Position numbers and translations under genes: made by a program. The notes beneath the pieces are model-generated. The model saw nothing but the letters and a program-made list of their open reading frames with translations. It was not told the DNA's origin and did not search any database. A stretch of DNA of 64,000 bases from assembly GCF_018617855.1 (NCBI RefSeq), contig NZ_JACSKY010000006.1:62001-126000 (forward strand), in the 5' to 3' direction. The stretch comes from Exiguobacterium qingdaonense. Its GTDB lineage: Bacteria > Bacillota > Bacilli > Exiguobacteriales > Exiguobacteriaceae. This document shows positions 17,060-25,916 of this stretch, piece after piece (position 1 is the first letter of the stretch; every line of letters begins with the position of its first letter).

Positions 17060-17959
17060 ATGAACAAGCGCCATTTGTTTCTGGCGCTCTCTCTCTTTTG
17101 TTTTAGCTTCTGGACGTGGACGAGCGCCCAAGAATCGTCGTCACCACCTGTAGAAGAAAAACAAATAGAGGAGAGCCCGGATTTAACGGCTGAATTCTCA
17201 CTTCTACAGGAAGAGGTGAAGAAGTTGCGATTAGCCGAGGAAGAAGAAAACGCCAAGGCCGTCACACCTGTTCAAATTCAGATCCCTAAAATCGATGTCG
17301 ACACCGCCGTCGAGCAAGTCGGGGTACTCGAGAATGGACAGATGGGCGTGCCAAAGGATGAGAACCAGGTCGGGTGGTTCGAACCCGGCGTCACACCCGG
17401 TAGCAAAGGAAATGCTGTCATTGCCGGTCATGTGGATAGTAAGACCGGCCCGGCCATCTTTTATCAACTCGACCAACTGACAAAAGGCGATGACGTTCTG
17501 ATTCGAGATGAAGCGGGTAACACACTCCGGTTCCGCGTCACAAAAACAGAACGATATGATACGAAAACCGCGCCAATTGAAGAGATTTTCGGTGCCACAT
17601 CAAATCGGAACTTAAATTTGATCACCTGTTCGGGTACGTTCGGGGACGGGGGCTATGATGAACGATTCGTCGTCTATACAGAGCTGGTGGATACCGAATT
17701 GAACGAAACTGTCGATCTCGAGACACCGACGGCAGTCGAGCTGAAAGGAAACTTATTGACATGGCACGCCGTTCGTCAAGAGAGCGTGATCGGATATCGA
17801 GTCTATGAAGTCGTCGACGGAAAAGCGACTCACATCGAAAGTGTCCCATCCCATGCACGAAAAAGTATCGAAGTCACAAATGAGAACGATGCATCCTACT
17901 ACGTGACTGCGATTGACCAGCTTGGAAATGAGTCGAAACCGTCGCAAACAACGAATTAA
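17060..17959 (+). CDS. Sortase (class D/E/F-like) with C-terminal FN3-like domain
   Basis: 299-aa membrane or exported transpeptidase that would attach proteins to the cell wall. An N-terminal hydrophobic segment (LFLALSLFCFSFWTW) is followed by a short coiled coil (about 42-66) and the sortase barrel (70-212) with catalytic His124 (AGHVDSKTG), Cys190 (NLITCSG) and Arg202 (YDERFVVYTELV). Residues about 225-299 (VELKGNLLTWHAVRQE to NESKPSQ) look like a fibronectin type III domain, unusual for a sortase. It starts 18 bases after the anchored protein, with AGGAGGGAGCCC as ribosome site, so the two form an operon. The exact sortase class is not decided. Confidence 0.85.
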   Translation: MNKRHLFLALSLFCFSFWTWTSAQESSSPPVEEKQIEESPDLTAEFSLLQEEVKKLRLAEEEENAKAVTPVQIQIPKIDVDTAVEQVGVLENGQMGVPKDENQVGWFEPGVTPGSKGNAVIAGHVDSKTGPAIFYQLDQLTKGDDVLIRDEAGNTLRFRVTKTERYDTKTAPIEEIFGATSNRNLNLITCSGTFGDGGYDERFVVYTELVDTELNETVDLETPTAVELKGNLLTWHAVRQESVIGYRVYEVVDGKATHIESVPSHARKSIEVTNENDASYYVTAIDQLGNESKPSQTTN

Positions 17960-17974
17960 ATCATCCGTTTAAGA

Positions 17975-18017
17975 AAAAGACGAGTACTTCTCTCATATAG
18001 AGGAATACTCGTCTTTT
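17975..18017. terminator. Bidirectional intrinsic terminator
   Basis: AAAAGACGAGTA and TACTCGTCTTTT form a 12-bp outer stem, with a second CTTCTCT/AGAGGAA pairing inside, between the convergent sortase and small membrane protein genes. Confidence 0.8.
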
Positions 18018-18026
18018 GAAAGTGTG

Positions 18027-18218
18027 TTATCGCGCTTTCCTGAGTGGCGGTAAAATGACTGTCAAAAAAATAAGAATGATGAGTAACAGCGCAATTGGGT
18101 ACACAAAAATCTCTGCCATCCTCATATCCGAGTAATAAAAATAATCGTCAAGAACGTATGCAACAATAGCAAGAATCGCAATGATGACGGCCCCACTGAG
18201 CACCCGCTTATTTTTCAT
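18027..18218 (-). CDS. Small membrane protein, unknown
   Basis: 63-aa protein with two predicted membrane helices (VLSGAVIIAILAIVAYVL and IALLLIILIFLTVILPPL) separated by a short loop with DDYFYYSD. A strong ribosome site, AAAGGAGGAGAGTGAA, makes translation likely. I do not recognise the family. It stands alone between the sortase operon and the iron transporter, sharing a terminator with the former. Confidence 0.65.
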   Translation of the reverse strand: MKNKRVLSGAVIIAILAIVAYVLDDYFYYSDMRMAEIFVYPIALLLIILIFLTVILPPLRKAR

Positions 18219-18332
18219 TTCACTCTCCTCCTTTAGTTTAAATATTTCCCATGTTTATCGGATGAAACCATTTCTAATCATTTGAAAAATATTTATGAAT
18301 TAAATATCTTGAACTGCTATATATTATGTGAA

Positions 18333-18365
18333 AAAAACGCACCCATTTTATCAATGAGTGCGCGG
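18333..18365 (-). terminator. Intrinsic terminator of the iron ABC operon
   Basis: GCGCAC and GTGCG arms with an inner CAT/ATG pairing lie just past the ATPase stop. A run of seven A on the plus strand (T on the transcript) follows. Confidence 0.6.
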
Positions 18366-18368
18366 AAC

Positions 18369-19076
18369 TTATACGAAGCAAGGGATCTGCGGGTTGAACG
18401 TCTTGTTGTTCTCCGTCATGACCTGCTTTTTAATTTTGCCTTCTCCGAGGTAGACGATGCGGTCGGCGAGTGCCTCGGCATCTTCCTCGTCGTGTGTCAC
18501 GAAAATCGTCGTCGTGCCCGTCTGTTTCAAGAGACGGCGCAAATCGTCACGAATCCGGTGTTGAAGTGACGTGTCGAGGTTACTGAACGGTTCGTCTAAA
18601 ATCAAGAGCGCCGGTTTCGGTGCGAGCGCACGAGCGAGCGCGACACGCTGTTGTTGTCCCCCACTGAGCTCATAAGGATAACGATGACGGAACTCCGTCA
18701 AGTTGACGAGGGCAAGCATCTCTTCAACACGTGCGTTTCGTTCCTTGCGACCAAGTTTATGAAGGCCAAACCGAATGTTCTTTTCGACGGTCATGTGCGG
18801 GAAGAGCGCATAGTCCTGAAAGACCATCCCGACACCGCGATCTTCTGGTGGCATGAACTGGCAATCATCACAGCAGACGCAGTCGTTCACGACGACGACG
18901 CCCTGATTTGGCATCTCGAGTCCCGCAATCAAGCGGAGAATCGTACTTTTCCCCGACCCGCTGTCCCCAAGAAGCGAGATGATTTCGCCTTTTGTGATCG
19001 ATAGGGAAAACCCTTTGATTGTCTCTTCATGCGCACCTTTATAGCTGAAATGTAAATCATTGATTTGAACAAACAT
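18369..19076 (-). CDS. Iron(III) ABC transporter ATP-binding protein
   Basis: 235-aa ABC ATPase that drives iron import with the adjacent permease. Walker A is LLGDSGSGKST, the Q-loop lies in MVFQDYALFPHMTV, the signature is LSGGQQQR, Walker B is ALLILDEPFSNLD and the H-loop is IFVTHD. It resembles FbpC/FutC; a cysteine-rich loop (CVCCDDC, about residue 65-71) interrupts the segment after Walker A. Its ATG overlaps the permease stop (TAATG at 19078-19074), showing translational coupling. It is the last gene of the SBP-permease-ATPase set. Confidence 0.9.
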   Translation of the reverse strand: MFVQINDLHFSYKGAHEETIKGFSLSITKGEIISLLGDSGSGKSTILRLIAGLEMPNQGVVVVNDCVCCDDCQFMPPEDRGVGMVFQDYALFPHMTVEKNIRFGLHKLGRKERNARVEEMLALVNLTEFRHRYPYELSGGQQQRVALARALAPKPALLILDEPFSNLDTSLQHRIRDDLRRLLKQTGTTTIFVTHDEEDAEALADRIVYLGEGKIKKQVMTENNKTFNPQIPCFV

Positions 19077-20713
19077 TAGTCGGCCTCCTTATCAAGCACC
19101 TTATGGGAAACGAAAATCAACAGACCACTCATGAGCACGATGACAATCGAAGCGAGCGCCGCTTCATGAATCTTCTCATCACTCACATATTTAAACGCTT
19201 GTGTCGCAAGCGTCGAAAAGTTAAACGGTTGTAAAAAGAGCGTCAATGGCAACTCTTTCATAATGTCAATAAAGACGAGGATGAACGCGCTCATGATGGC
19301 GCCTTTGATCATCGGGATATCGACACGAAGAAAGGTTTGGACGGTGTTCCAGCCGAGCATACGGGATGCTTCGGTGAACGACTTCCCGACCTTCTCGAAC
19401 CCGCTCTCAATGGAATTATATCCGATTGCGAGGAAACGGATCACGTAAGCGAAAATGAGCATGATGAGCGTCGTTCGAAATACGAACGTCTGACTCAGGT
19501 CGAATAGGCGTGCCAAACTGAGTACTTGATCATCGAGCCACAGGAAGAGGGTGATGACCGCAATCGCGATGGCCGCTCCCGGGATTGAATATCCGAGTGT
19601 CGTCACTTTGGAGATGACACGCGTCATGTTCGACGGGAAGAGTCGTGTATAGTTCGCGATGATGAGCGCGAAAAGCAAGATGATCATCGTCGCAATAAAG
19701 GCGACCCGTACTGTATTCCAAACGAGTTGCCAGAACGCTGCCGTAAATACCGTATCGAACGTCAGGAACGTCCATGCCGTCAACTGTGTGAACGGGATGA
19801 CGAATGCGATAGCGAAGACGATTGAGACGTAGGCGAATACTGCGTAACGGTGCCAGCCATGAAGCGGCCTCGGTTTGAGCGGTTTCACTTTCGTCGAAGC
19901 ATAACTGAACTGTTTTCGTCCTCGGACGAGACGCTCCATCATCAAAATCGCGATGACGAGAATCATGAGTGTACCCGCAAGCTTCAACGCTGATGAGGTA
20001 TCCTTCATTCCAAACCATGTACTGAAAATGGCCGTACTGAACGTTTGAATTCCAAAGTATTTCACAACCCCATAGTCGTTGAGCACTTCCATTAGGACGA
20101 GACTGACTCCACCGATGATTGCCACTCGAGAAATCGGGATGACAACCGTGAAGAAAATATCCCACGAACCACGACCGAGAATTCGTGCGTTCTCAATCAT
20201 CGAAGACGATTGGTTATGCAGGAACGCCCGTGTAATCGTATAGATGTATGGGTAGAGGAACAATGTGAAAATAAACACCGTTCCTTGAATCGACATGATG
20301 TTGAAGTATGACTGATCGACGGTGATTTCGAACTGGTTTCGTAGCGTCGTTTGAATCACCCCGGTGTAATTTAAAATGCCGTGATACGTATATGCCCCGA
20401 TATAGGGGGGAATCGCGAGTGGCAAGATGAGTGCCCATTTAAAAAAGCGACGGAACGGGAAATCATAGACGGTCACGAACCAGGCGAGGCTCGTTCCAAT
20501 CACCGTCGTCAATACACCGGTAGCCAACATGATGAACAACGTATTCCGCACGTAACGGGGCAACAAATACTCTTGGATGTGCTGCCAGTTGTCATTGACC
20601 GGCGCGAATAGTTCGATGAGCACGACAATTCCCGGCAAGACGATCAATAAAATCGCAAGAAAGCTGAGGATCGCCCATCCATTCAATTGTCGTTTTACCG
20701 CGTGCCAGTTCAT
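19076..20713 (-). CDS. Iron(III) ABC transporter permease
   Basis: 545-aa membrane permease formed by two fused binding-protein-dependent transport domains, as in FbpB and FutB, with about 12 helices. EAA-loop-like segments are seen in both halves (ENARILGRGSWDIFFTVVIP and EASRMLGWNTVQTFLRVDIP). The start at ATG 20713 follows GGGAGCGG; the frame could extend nine residues upstream without a better site. It lies between the binding-protein gene and the ATPase, so it is the transmembrane part of the Fe3+ importer. Confidence 0.9.
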   Translation of the reverse strand: MNWHAVKRQLNGWAILSFLAILLIVLPGIVVLIELFAPVNDNWQHIQEYLLPRYVRNTLFIMLATGVLTTVIGTSLAWFVTVYDFPFRRFFKWALILPLAIPPYIGAYTYHGILNYTGVIQTTLRNQFEITVDQSYFNIMSIQGTVFIFTLFLYPYIYTITRAFLHNQSSSMIENARILGRGSWDIFFTVVIPISRVAIIGGVSLVLMEVLNDYGVVKYFGIQTFSTAIFSTWFGMKDTSSALKLAGTLMILVIAILMMERLVRGRKQFSYASTKVKPLKPRPLHGWHRYAVFAYVSIVFAIAFVIPFTQLTAWTFLTFDTVFTAAFWQLVWNTVRVAFIATMIILLFALIIANYTRLFPSNMTRVISKVTTLGYSIPGAAIAIAVITLFLWLDDQVLSLARLFDLSQTFVFRTTLIMLIFAYVIRFLAIGYNSIESGFEKVGKSFTEASRMLGWNTVQTFLRVDIPMIKGAIMSAFILVFIDIMKELPLTLFLQPFNFSTLATQAFKYVSDEKIHEAALASIVIVLMSGLLIFVSHKVLDKEAD

Positions 20714-20807
20714 GTCGTACCGCTCCCGTTCTATAAACAATCAATTCCTGTCCCATCATATCAGTTTCTACGCGTACCGTGTAGCGTCTAGGGTGTGAGA
20801 AACGCAA

Positions 20808-20838
20808 AAATCTCCGGCTTGAACTCTCGTTCAAGCCG
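20808..20838 (-). terminator. Terminator between binding-protein and permease genes
   Basis: CGGCTTGAAC and GTTCAAGCCG form a perfect 10-bp stem around TCTC. On the minus strand it is followed by GAGATTTTTG. Partial read-through would give more binding protein than permease. Confidence 0.8.
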
Positions 20839-20846
20839 AAGTCATC

Positions 20847-21908
20847 TTACTTCCAACCCGATTCATTAAAGATTCGAATGGCTTCTTGTTGATTTTCTCC
20901 AAGTACAGAGAGGTTGATGTCTTGCTCTTTGAACTCGCCCCATGATTGGAGAAGTTCGTTCGGTTCAACCGACTCATTGACAGGGTACTCATAGTTCACA
21001 CCGGCAAACTTTTCTTGTGCTTCAGGTTCTGACATGAACTCCATCAATTTCTGAGCGTTTTCTGTATGTTTCGATGCTTTCGTCATCGCGATTCCAGAAA
21101 TGTTCACGTGTGTACCGGTCGTGTCTTGGTTCGGGAAGAAGACACCGAGCTGTTCAGCTACTTTTTTCTCTTCTTCATCTTCAGAATTTAACATGAGCCC
21201 CATATAGTACGTGTTCATGATGGCCACGTCTCCTTCGCCGGCAACGACAGCCCTTGCTTGGTCACGGTCGTTCCCTTGTGGGTCACGCGCCATGTTATTC
21301 ACTAGACCTTTCGCCCACTCTTTCGCTTCATCGACACCGTTCACTTCGATGAATGATGCGAGAAGTGAGATGTTGTACATGTTTTCAGATGGACGGACGA
21401 GTACTTTTCCGTTCCACTGTTCTTCTGTCAACGCTTCATACGTCGACAAGTCTTCAGGTTGTACACGATCTTTTGAGTAGACGATCACACGCGCACGTTT
21501 CGTCAAGCCGAACCACTCGTTATCCGTATCGCGGTACTTGGCAGGAATATTTGATTCAAGCTTGTCGCTATCGACCGCTTGAAGATGACCCGCTTCTTTT
21601 GCTTGATACAAATTCCCAGCATCCGCTGTGATGAAGAGGTCTGCTTCCGTGTTCTCTCCTTCAGTGCTCAAACGCTCGAGAAGCTCGTCACTTTTTCCTT
21701 CCACGACGTTGACTTTGATACCTGTTTCTTCCTCAAACTGCTTATATAGTTGTTGATCGACATCGTAGTGGCGACTCGAATAAACATTCACGACGTTCGA
21801 ATCGTCTGAACCTTCATTTGAAGTTGTCTCGTCCGTGCTTGCACAAGCGGCAAGGAGTGATGTCGTTAACGCTGCTGAAATCCCAAGCGCTGCATATTTT
21901 TTGTTCAT
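20847..21908 (-). CDS. Iron(III) ABC transporter substrate-binding lipoprotein
   Basis: 353-aa lipoprotein that captures ferric iron outside the membrane. Signal peptide with lipobox LLAAC (Cys22), then a class of periplasmic-binding fold seen in FbpA/FutA: VNVYSSRHYDVDQQLYKQFE near the N-terminus and the tyrosine pair of IMNTYYMGLML, which bind Fe3+ in relatives. GGGGGAATGACAG precedes the ATG. Two Fur boxes upstream show iron-dependent repression. It is the first gene of the operon, separated from the permease by an internal terminator. Confidence 0.92.
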   Translation of the reverse strand: MNKKYAALGISAALTTSLLAACASTDETTSNEGSDDSNVVNVYSSRHYDVDQQLYKQFEEETGIKVNVVEGKSDELLERLSTEGENTEADLFITADAGNLYQAKEAGHLQAVDSDKLESNIPAKYRDTDNEWFGLTKRARVIVYSKDRVQPEDLSTYEALTEEQWNGKVLVRPSENMYNISLLASFIEVNGVDEAKEWAKGLVNNMARDPQGNDRDQARAVVAGEGDVAIMNTYYMGLMLNSEDEEEKKVAEQLGVFFPNQDTTGTHVNISGIAMTKASKHTENAQKLMEFMSEPEAQEKFAGVNYEYPVNESVEPNELLQSWGEFKEQDINLSVLGENQQEAIRIFNESGWK

Positions 21909-21946
21909 CTGTCATTCCCCCACGTTTCAATCATTTTTCTTGGTAA

Positions 21947-21990
21947 TGATAATTACTCTCAATACCTATCATTACTGATAATCATTCTCA
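21947..21990 (-). promoter_or_regulatory. Two Fur boxes upstream of the iron operon
   Basis: TGATAATCATTCTCA (21976-21990) matches the 7-1-7 Fur consensus TGATAATNATTATCA with one mismatch. TGATAATTACTCTCA (21947-21961) matches with two. Both lie 39-82 bases before the binding-protein ATG. Confidence 0.8.
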
Positions 21991-22060
21991 CGTCAAGGAT
22001 TTTCTGTAATCGTTGTCACTTTGAATACATGATTTGTGACAGTTTTGACGTCATCATTTC

Positions 22061-22090
22061 TTGACTTCAAATCAATAGGAACGATATATT
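22061..22090 (+). promoter_or_regulatory. SigA promoter of the TetR-RND operon
   Basis: TTGACT, an 18-base spacer and TATATT (22085-22090) lie 40 bases before the TetR ATG. Confidence 0.65.
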
Positions 22091-22098
22091 GAACACAA

Positions 22099-22112
22099 AC
22101 CGTCTGGTCGGT
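22099..22112. promoter_or_regulatory. Candidate TetR operator
   Basis: ACCGTCTGGTCGGT, an imperfect palindrome with ACCG/CGGT arms typical of TetR-family operators, sits just after the -10 box, where binding would block transcription. Confidence 0.6.
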
Positions 22113-22129
22113 ACAAAAGAGGTGAAGTC

Positions 22130-22696
22130 ATGTCAAACCGATCGAACATCACGAAGCAAAAATTATTGGATGCGGCAACGGATATCATCATGAACCAAGG
22201 CATTCATCACCTCACATTAGATGAGGTGGCCAAAGTAGCAGGAATATCAAAAGGTGGTCTTTTGTATCACTACGCTTCAAAAGAAGCTTTATTGACTGCT
22301 ATTGTAGAACGATTGCAACAAGAGCAAAACGATTTGTACGCTTCCCTACAGCGAGAGGGGTATGGCCCTGTCGAGGCGTTCGTCCGTCTATTCGACGAGA
22401 CGAATTTGCATCCTGAACGTGCCACCATTCAAATTGATGTCGAGAAAATGATTGCATTTCTCACTCTGTTCGCTGTCGACCAAGAGTACGCCAATCGATG
22501 GAAACACGACTTGGATACGTTCTTTGAACAGTTTCAAAAAACTGCCGACCCGGTCGAGACGATGATTATTCGTTATGCACTCGAAGGCATGATGATGTCA
22601 GAACATTTCGAGGTCGGGGTTCCACCAGTCGAACTGAAACAAGCCGTCATCGCTCGGCTCATTGAACGGGCACACGACATTGATCGCCAATCATAA
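22130..22696 (+). CDS. TetR-family repressor
   Basis: 188-aa repressor with an N-terminal TetR helix-turn-helix (residues 8-55, IHHLTLDEVAKVAGISKGGL then LYHYASKEALLTAIV) and a C-terminal ligand domain of the TetR_C group rich in helices (VEKMIAFLTLFAVDQEYANR). It precedes the RND pump by 26 bases, so the two are co-transcribed. It probably represses its own operon through the palindrome at 22099-22112 and is released by a pump substrate. The ribosome site is AAAAGAGGTGAAGTC. Confidence 0.88.
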   Translation: MSNRSNITKQKLLDAATDIIMNQGIHHLTLDEVAKVAGISKGGLLYHYASKEALLTAIVERLQQEQNDLYASLQREGYGPVEAFVRLFDETNLHPERATIQIDVEKMIAFLTLFAVDQEYANRWKHDLDTFFEQFQKTADPVETMIIRYALEGMMMSEHFEVGVPPVELKQAVIARLIERAHDIDRQS

Positions 22697-22722
22697 AAAA
22701 CACTAGAGGAGATTACGAATTT

Positions 22723-25700
22723 ATGCAGAAAATTACGTCCTTTTCGGTCAACAACAAGTTCGCCGTCTGGTTGATGACGCTCATTTTGACGGCCGCAGGT
22801 CTCTTTGCCGGTCTGACGATGAAACTCGAGACGTTACCGGACATCACGACACCGACCGTCTCTGTCACGACGATTTATCCCGGTGCATCACCTGAACAAG
22901 TGCTCGAAGAAGTAAGTACCGTCTTAGAAGACCGACTACAAAGTTTAAACGGTGTCGAGCAAGTTCGCTCTTCATCATTCCAAAACGCTTCAAACATCCA
23001 AATCGATTACGATTTCAGTACAGACATGGATGAAGCCGAGCAGCAAGTTAAAGATGCGTTAAGTAACGTCGAATTACCAGAATCAGCTCAAGAACCTCAA
23101 GTATCGCGTCTCAGCTTTGACGCTTTCCCCGTAATCGGAGCCGCGATTGCTGATGAAAGTTTAGATTTGGCTGAATTGACAAAACTCGTCGAAGAAGAAG
23201 TGCAGCCTGCCCTTGAAGGCGTAGAGGGTGCGCAAACCGTCCAGATTGCGGGACAGGAGATTCGTCGAGTCGAGCTTCAGTTCGACCAAGACGCGCTCGC
23301 TGAATACAATTTGACGGAAGATACGGTCAAGCAGTTGATTCGAGCGAACGATGCCCGCATCGCACTCGGATTGTATGAATTAGGTGACACGGAGCAGGCA
23401 GTCGTCATCGACGGAAAGTCTGAGACACTCGAAGCGTTCCGTGACCTTCAAATCCCGTACTCACCAGCCCAGGCAGCACCAGGAACCCCGTCTGCCCCGA
23501 CGGAATTGCCACCCGGTCAAACGCCAGATGTACCGACAGAGATCCCATCGGAGACACCTTCAGCGTTACCGCCGAACGTCCCGACAACGGTCCCGACTGT
23601 CGCGTTAAGTGAGCTTGCGACCATCGAAGACCGAGGGATTGAAGAATCGATTTCTCGTTCAAACGGAGAACGTTCAATCGGCGTACAAGTAACGAAAACG
23701 CAAGATGCGAACACGGTCGATGTGGTCAACGCCGTCAAAGAAGTGCTGAACGACTTCGAGGCAGAGTACGACACAGCAAACGTTTCAATCACGCTCGACC
23801 AAGGTCAACCGATTGAAGAATCTGTCGAGACGATGTTGTCGAAAGCATTGCTCGGTGGTTTATTCGCCATCTTGATCATCTTGGTGTTCTTGCGAAACTT
23901 CCGCTCGACAATCATCGCCGTCATCTCGATTCCGTTATCGCTTCTCATGGCACTGATTGTGTTGAAGCAATTGGATATCACATTGAACATCATGACACTC
24001 GGTGCGATGACCGTCGCCATCGGACGTGTCGTTGATGACTCGATTGTCGTCATTGAAAACATTTACCGTCGTCTCACACGGAAGAATGAAAAACTTCGCG
24101 GAAAAGAATTGATTATCGCTTCAACGAAAGAAGTGTTCATTCCAATCGCTTCGTCGACAATCGTCACGATTGCGGTCTTCTTGCCACTCGGATTTGTCAC
24201 AGGATTCGTCGGCGAGTTGTTCTTACCATTCGCATTGACCGTCGTCTTCGCCCTTCTCGCTTCGTTGCTCGTGGCGATTACGGTCGTCCCGATGATGGCC
24301 GACTCGTTCTTTAAAAATCGAGACAAGTTAAAGCCGGAAGAAGGCCCAGGGAAGCTCGCCGAATGGTATCGTGGCATCTTGAACTGGTCACTCAACCATA
24401 AACTCGTCGTCTTCGGACTCGCGACTGCTCTTCTTCTTGGTAGTTTTGCCCTCGTCCCAGCGATCGGGGTCAACTTCTTGAACCAAGATTCGGAGAAGAC
24501 GCTGTTCGTCACGTTTGACCCAGAGCCTGGGCAAACGCTTGAAGATTCGATTGCCGCAGCGGAAGTGGCAGAAGAATACTTCATGGAAGAACAACCGAAC
24601 GCAACCGACGTTCAGTTCACGGTCGGTGGAGAAAATCCGCTGAACCCCGGGAACAACAAACAAGGAATTTTCATCGTTCAATATGATCAAGATACGGAAG
24701 ATTTCGCCGATGTGAAATTGGCCGATATCGAGAAATTGAACGAGCTCGCATCGAACGGCGAGTGGAAAGAACAAGACTTCTCAGGTGGCGGTGCGACGAG
24801 CGGTGTCACATATAACGTATATGCCAACACGCTTGAAGATTTAGAGGCGATTGTGCCGACGTTCATCGAAACAATCGAAGAAGAAACGGACTATGTCCGT
24901 CAAGCGACTTCTGACTTGCGTGAATCGTATGTACAATACACGTTCAACGTCGACCAACAGGCTGCAGCGGAAGCCGGTGTGTCTGCAGGTCAAATCGCAC
25001 AAGCCATCGGTCAGTTCCAGGCACCAGAAAGTCCACTTGCGAGCGTAACGGTGGATGACAAGCAGTTAGACGTCATCATTCCGAACGAGCAAGTGACGTA
25101 CGACAGTGTCGAAGATCTTCAATCTCAAGAGATCACGACACCGTTCGGTCCACGTCCGATCTCAGACTTCATTGAAGTCGAAGAAGGGACGACACCGGAC
25201 ACACTCGTTGAGCGAGACGGGAAACTGCTCGCACAAGTGAACGTTGAACTGAGTACGGATAAAGCAACAGAGGCATCTGCTGCGATTGAAGAGCGCGTAT
25301 CGGACATCGAGCTCCCATCCGGCGTGTCATATGATATCGGCGGTGTGACAGAACAGATTCAAGAATCGTTCACACAGCTCGGTCTCGCGATGCTTGCCGC
25401 TGTTGCAATCGTTTACTTGGTCCTCGTCATCACATTCGGTGGGGCACTCACGCCATTCGTCGTGTTGTTCTCACTCCCATATGCGATTATCGGGGGACTC
25501 GTCGCCCTTCTCATCACAGGTGAAACGATTTCGGTCTCTGCCTTGATCGGGGCACTCATGTTGATCGGGATTGTCGTCACGAATGCCATCGTCTTGATTG
25601 ACCGCGTCATTCATAAAGAAGAAGCCGGTTTATCGACACGTGATGCGTTGCTTGAGGCGGCAGGTACACGTCTTCGCCCAATCTTAATGACCGCTCTCGC

Positions 25701-25875
25701 GACAATCGGTGCACTCTCACCACTCGCACTCGGTCTTGAAGGCGGTGCGCTCATCTCGAAAGGTCTCGGCGTCACCGTGATCGGCGGACTGACAAGTTCG
25801 ACGCTCCTCACGTTGCTCATCGTGCCGATCGTCTATGAGTTCTTCGCACGATTCCGTAAGAAAAAACAAATGTAA
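22723..25875 (+). CDS. RND-family efflux pump (SwrC/AcrB-like)
   Basis: 1050-aa inner-membrane RND (HAE1) exporter. It has an N-terminal helix (FAVWLMTLILTAAGLFAGL), large extracytoplasmic loops 1 and 2, and two six-helix blocks: one about 375-540 with VAIGRVVDDSIVVIENIY, the proton-relay aspartates, and one about 885-1045 with LMLIGIVVTNAIVLIDRV. The closest known relative is SwrC (YerP) of Bacillus, which exports surfactin and other amphiphiles. Residues about 247-292 of loop 1 form a Pro/Thr/Ser-rich low-complexity insert. No membrane-fusion partner is nearby, as usual in Gram-positives. Its substrate is unknown. Confidence 0.92.
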   Translation: MQKITSFSVNNKFAVWLMTLILTAAGLFAGLTMKLETLPDITTPTVSVTTIYPGASPEQVLEEVSTVLEDRLQSLNGVEQVRSSSFQNASNIQIDYDFSTDMDEAEQQVKDALSNVELPESAQEPQVSRLSFDAFPVIGAAIADESLDLAELTKLVEEEVQPALEGVEGAQTVQIAGQEIRRVELQFDQDALAEYNLTEDTVKQLIRANDARIALGLYELGDTEQAVVIDGKSETLEAFRDLQIPYSPAQAAPGTPSAPTELPPGQTPDVPTEIPSETPSALPPNVPTTVPTVALSELATIEDRGIEESISRSNGERSIGVQVTKTQDANTVDVVNAVKEVLNDFEAEYDTANVSITLDQGQPIEESVETMLSKALLGGLFAILIILVFLRNFRSTIIAVISIPLSLLMALIVLKQLDITLNIMTLGAMTVAIGRVVDDSIVVIENIYRRLTRKNEKLRGKELIIASTKEVFIPIASSTIVTIAVFLPLGFVTGFVGELFLPFALTVVFALLASLLVAITVVPMMADSFFKNRDKLKPEEGPGKLAEWYRGILNWSLNHKLVVFGLATALLLGSFALVPAIGVNFLNQDSEKTLFVTFDPEPGQTLEDSIAAAEVAEEYFMEEQPNATDVQFTVGGENPLNPGNNKQGIFIVQYDQDTEDFADVKLADIEKLNELASNGEWKEQDFSGGGATSGVTYNVYANTLEDLEAIVPTFIETIEEETDYVRQATSDLRESYVQYTFNVDQQAAAEAGVSAGQIAQAIGQFQAPESPLASVTVDDKQLDVIIPNEQVTYDSVEDLQSQEITTPFGPRPISDFIEVEEGTTPDTLVERDGKLLAQVNVELSTDKATEASAAIEERVSDIELPSGVSYDIGGVTEQIQESFTQLGLAMLAAVAIVYLVLVITFGGALTPFVVLFSLPYAIIGGLVALLITGETISVSALIGALMLIGIVVTNAIVLIDRVIHKEEAGLSTRDALLEAAGTRLRPILMTALATIGALSPLALGLEGGALISKGLGVTVIGGLTSSTLLTLLIVPIVYEFFARFRKKKQM

Positions 25876-25879
25876 ACCA

Positions 25880-25916
25880 AAAACATGCGCAGCGGATCAA
25901 CCGCGGCGCATGTTTT
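25880..25916. terminator. Bidirectional intrinsic terminator
   Basis: AAAACATGCGC and GCGCATGTTTT arms with an inner CGG/CCG pairing lie between the convergent RND and kinase-like genes. Confidence 0.75.

Noticed and set aside
17435..17443. Additional DnaA box (TGTGGATAG) in the sortase gene
   Set aside because: It has one mismatch, is isolated and lies within coding sequence.
19530..20165. Minus-strand open frame of about 211 codons inside the iron permease gene
   Set aside because: It is an alternative frame of a real permease gene with no start signal.
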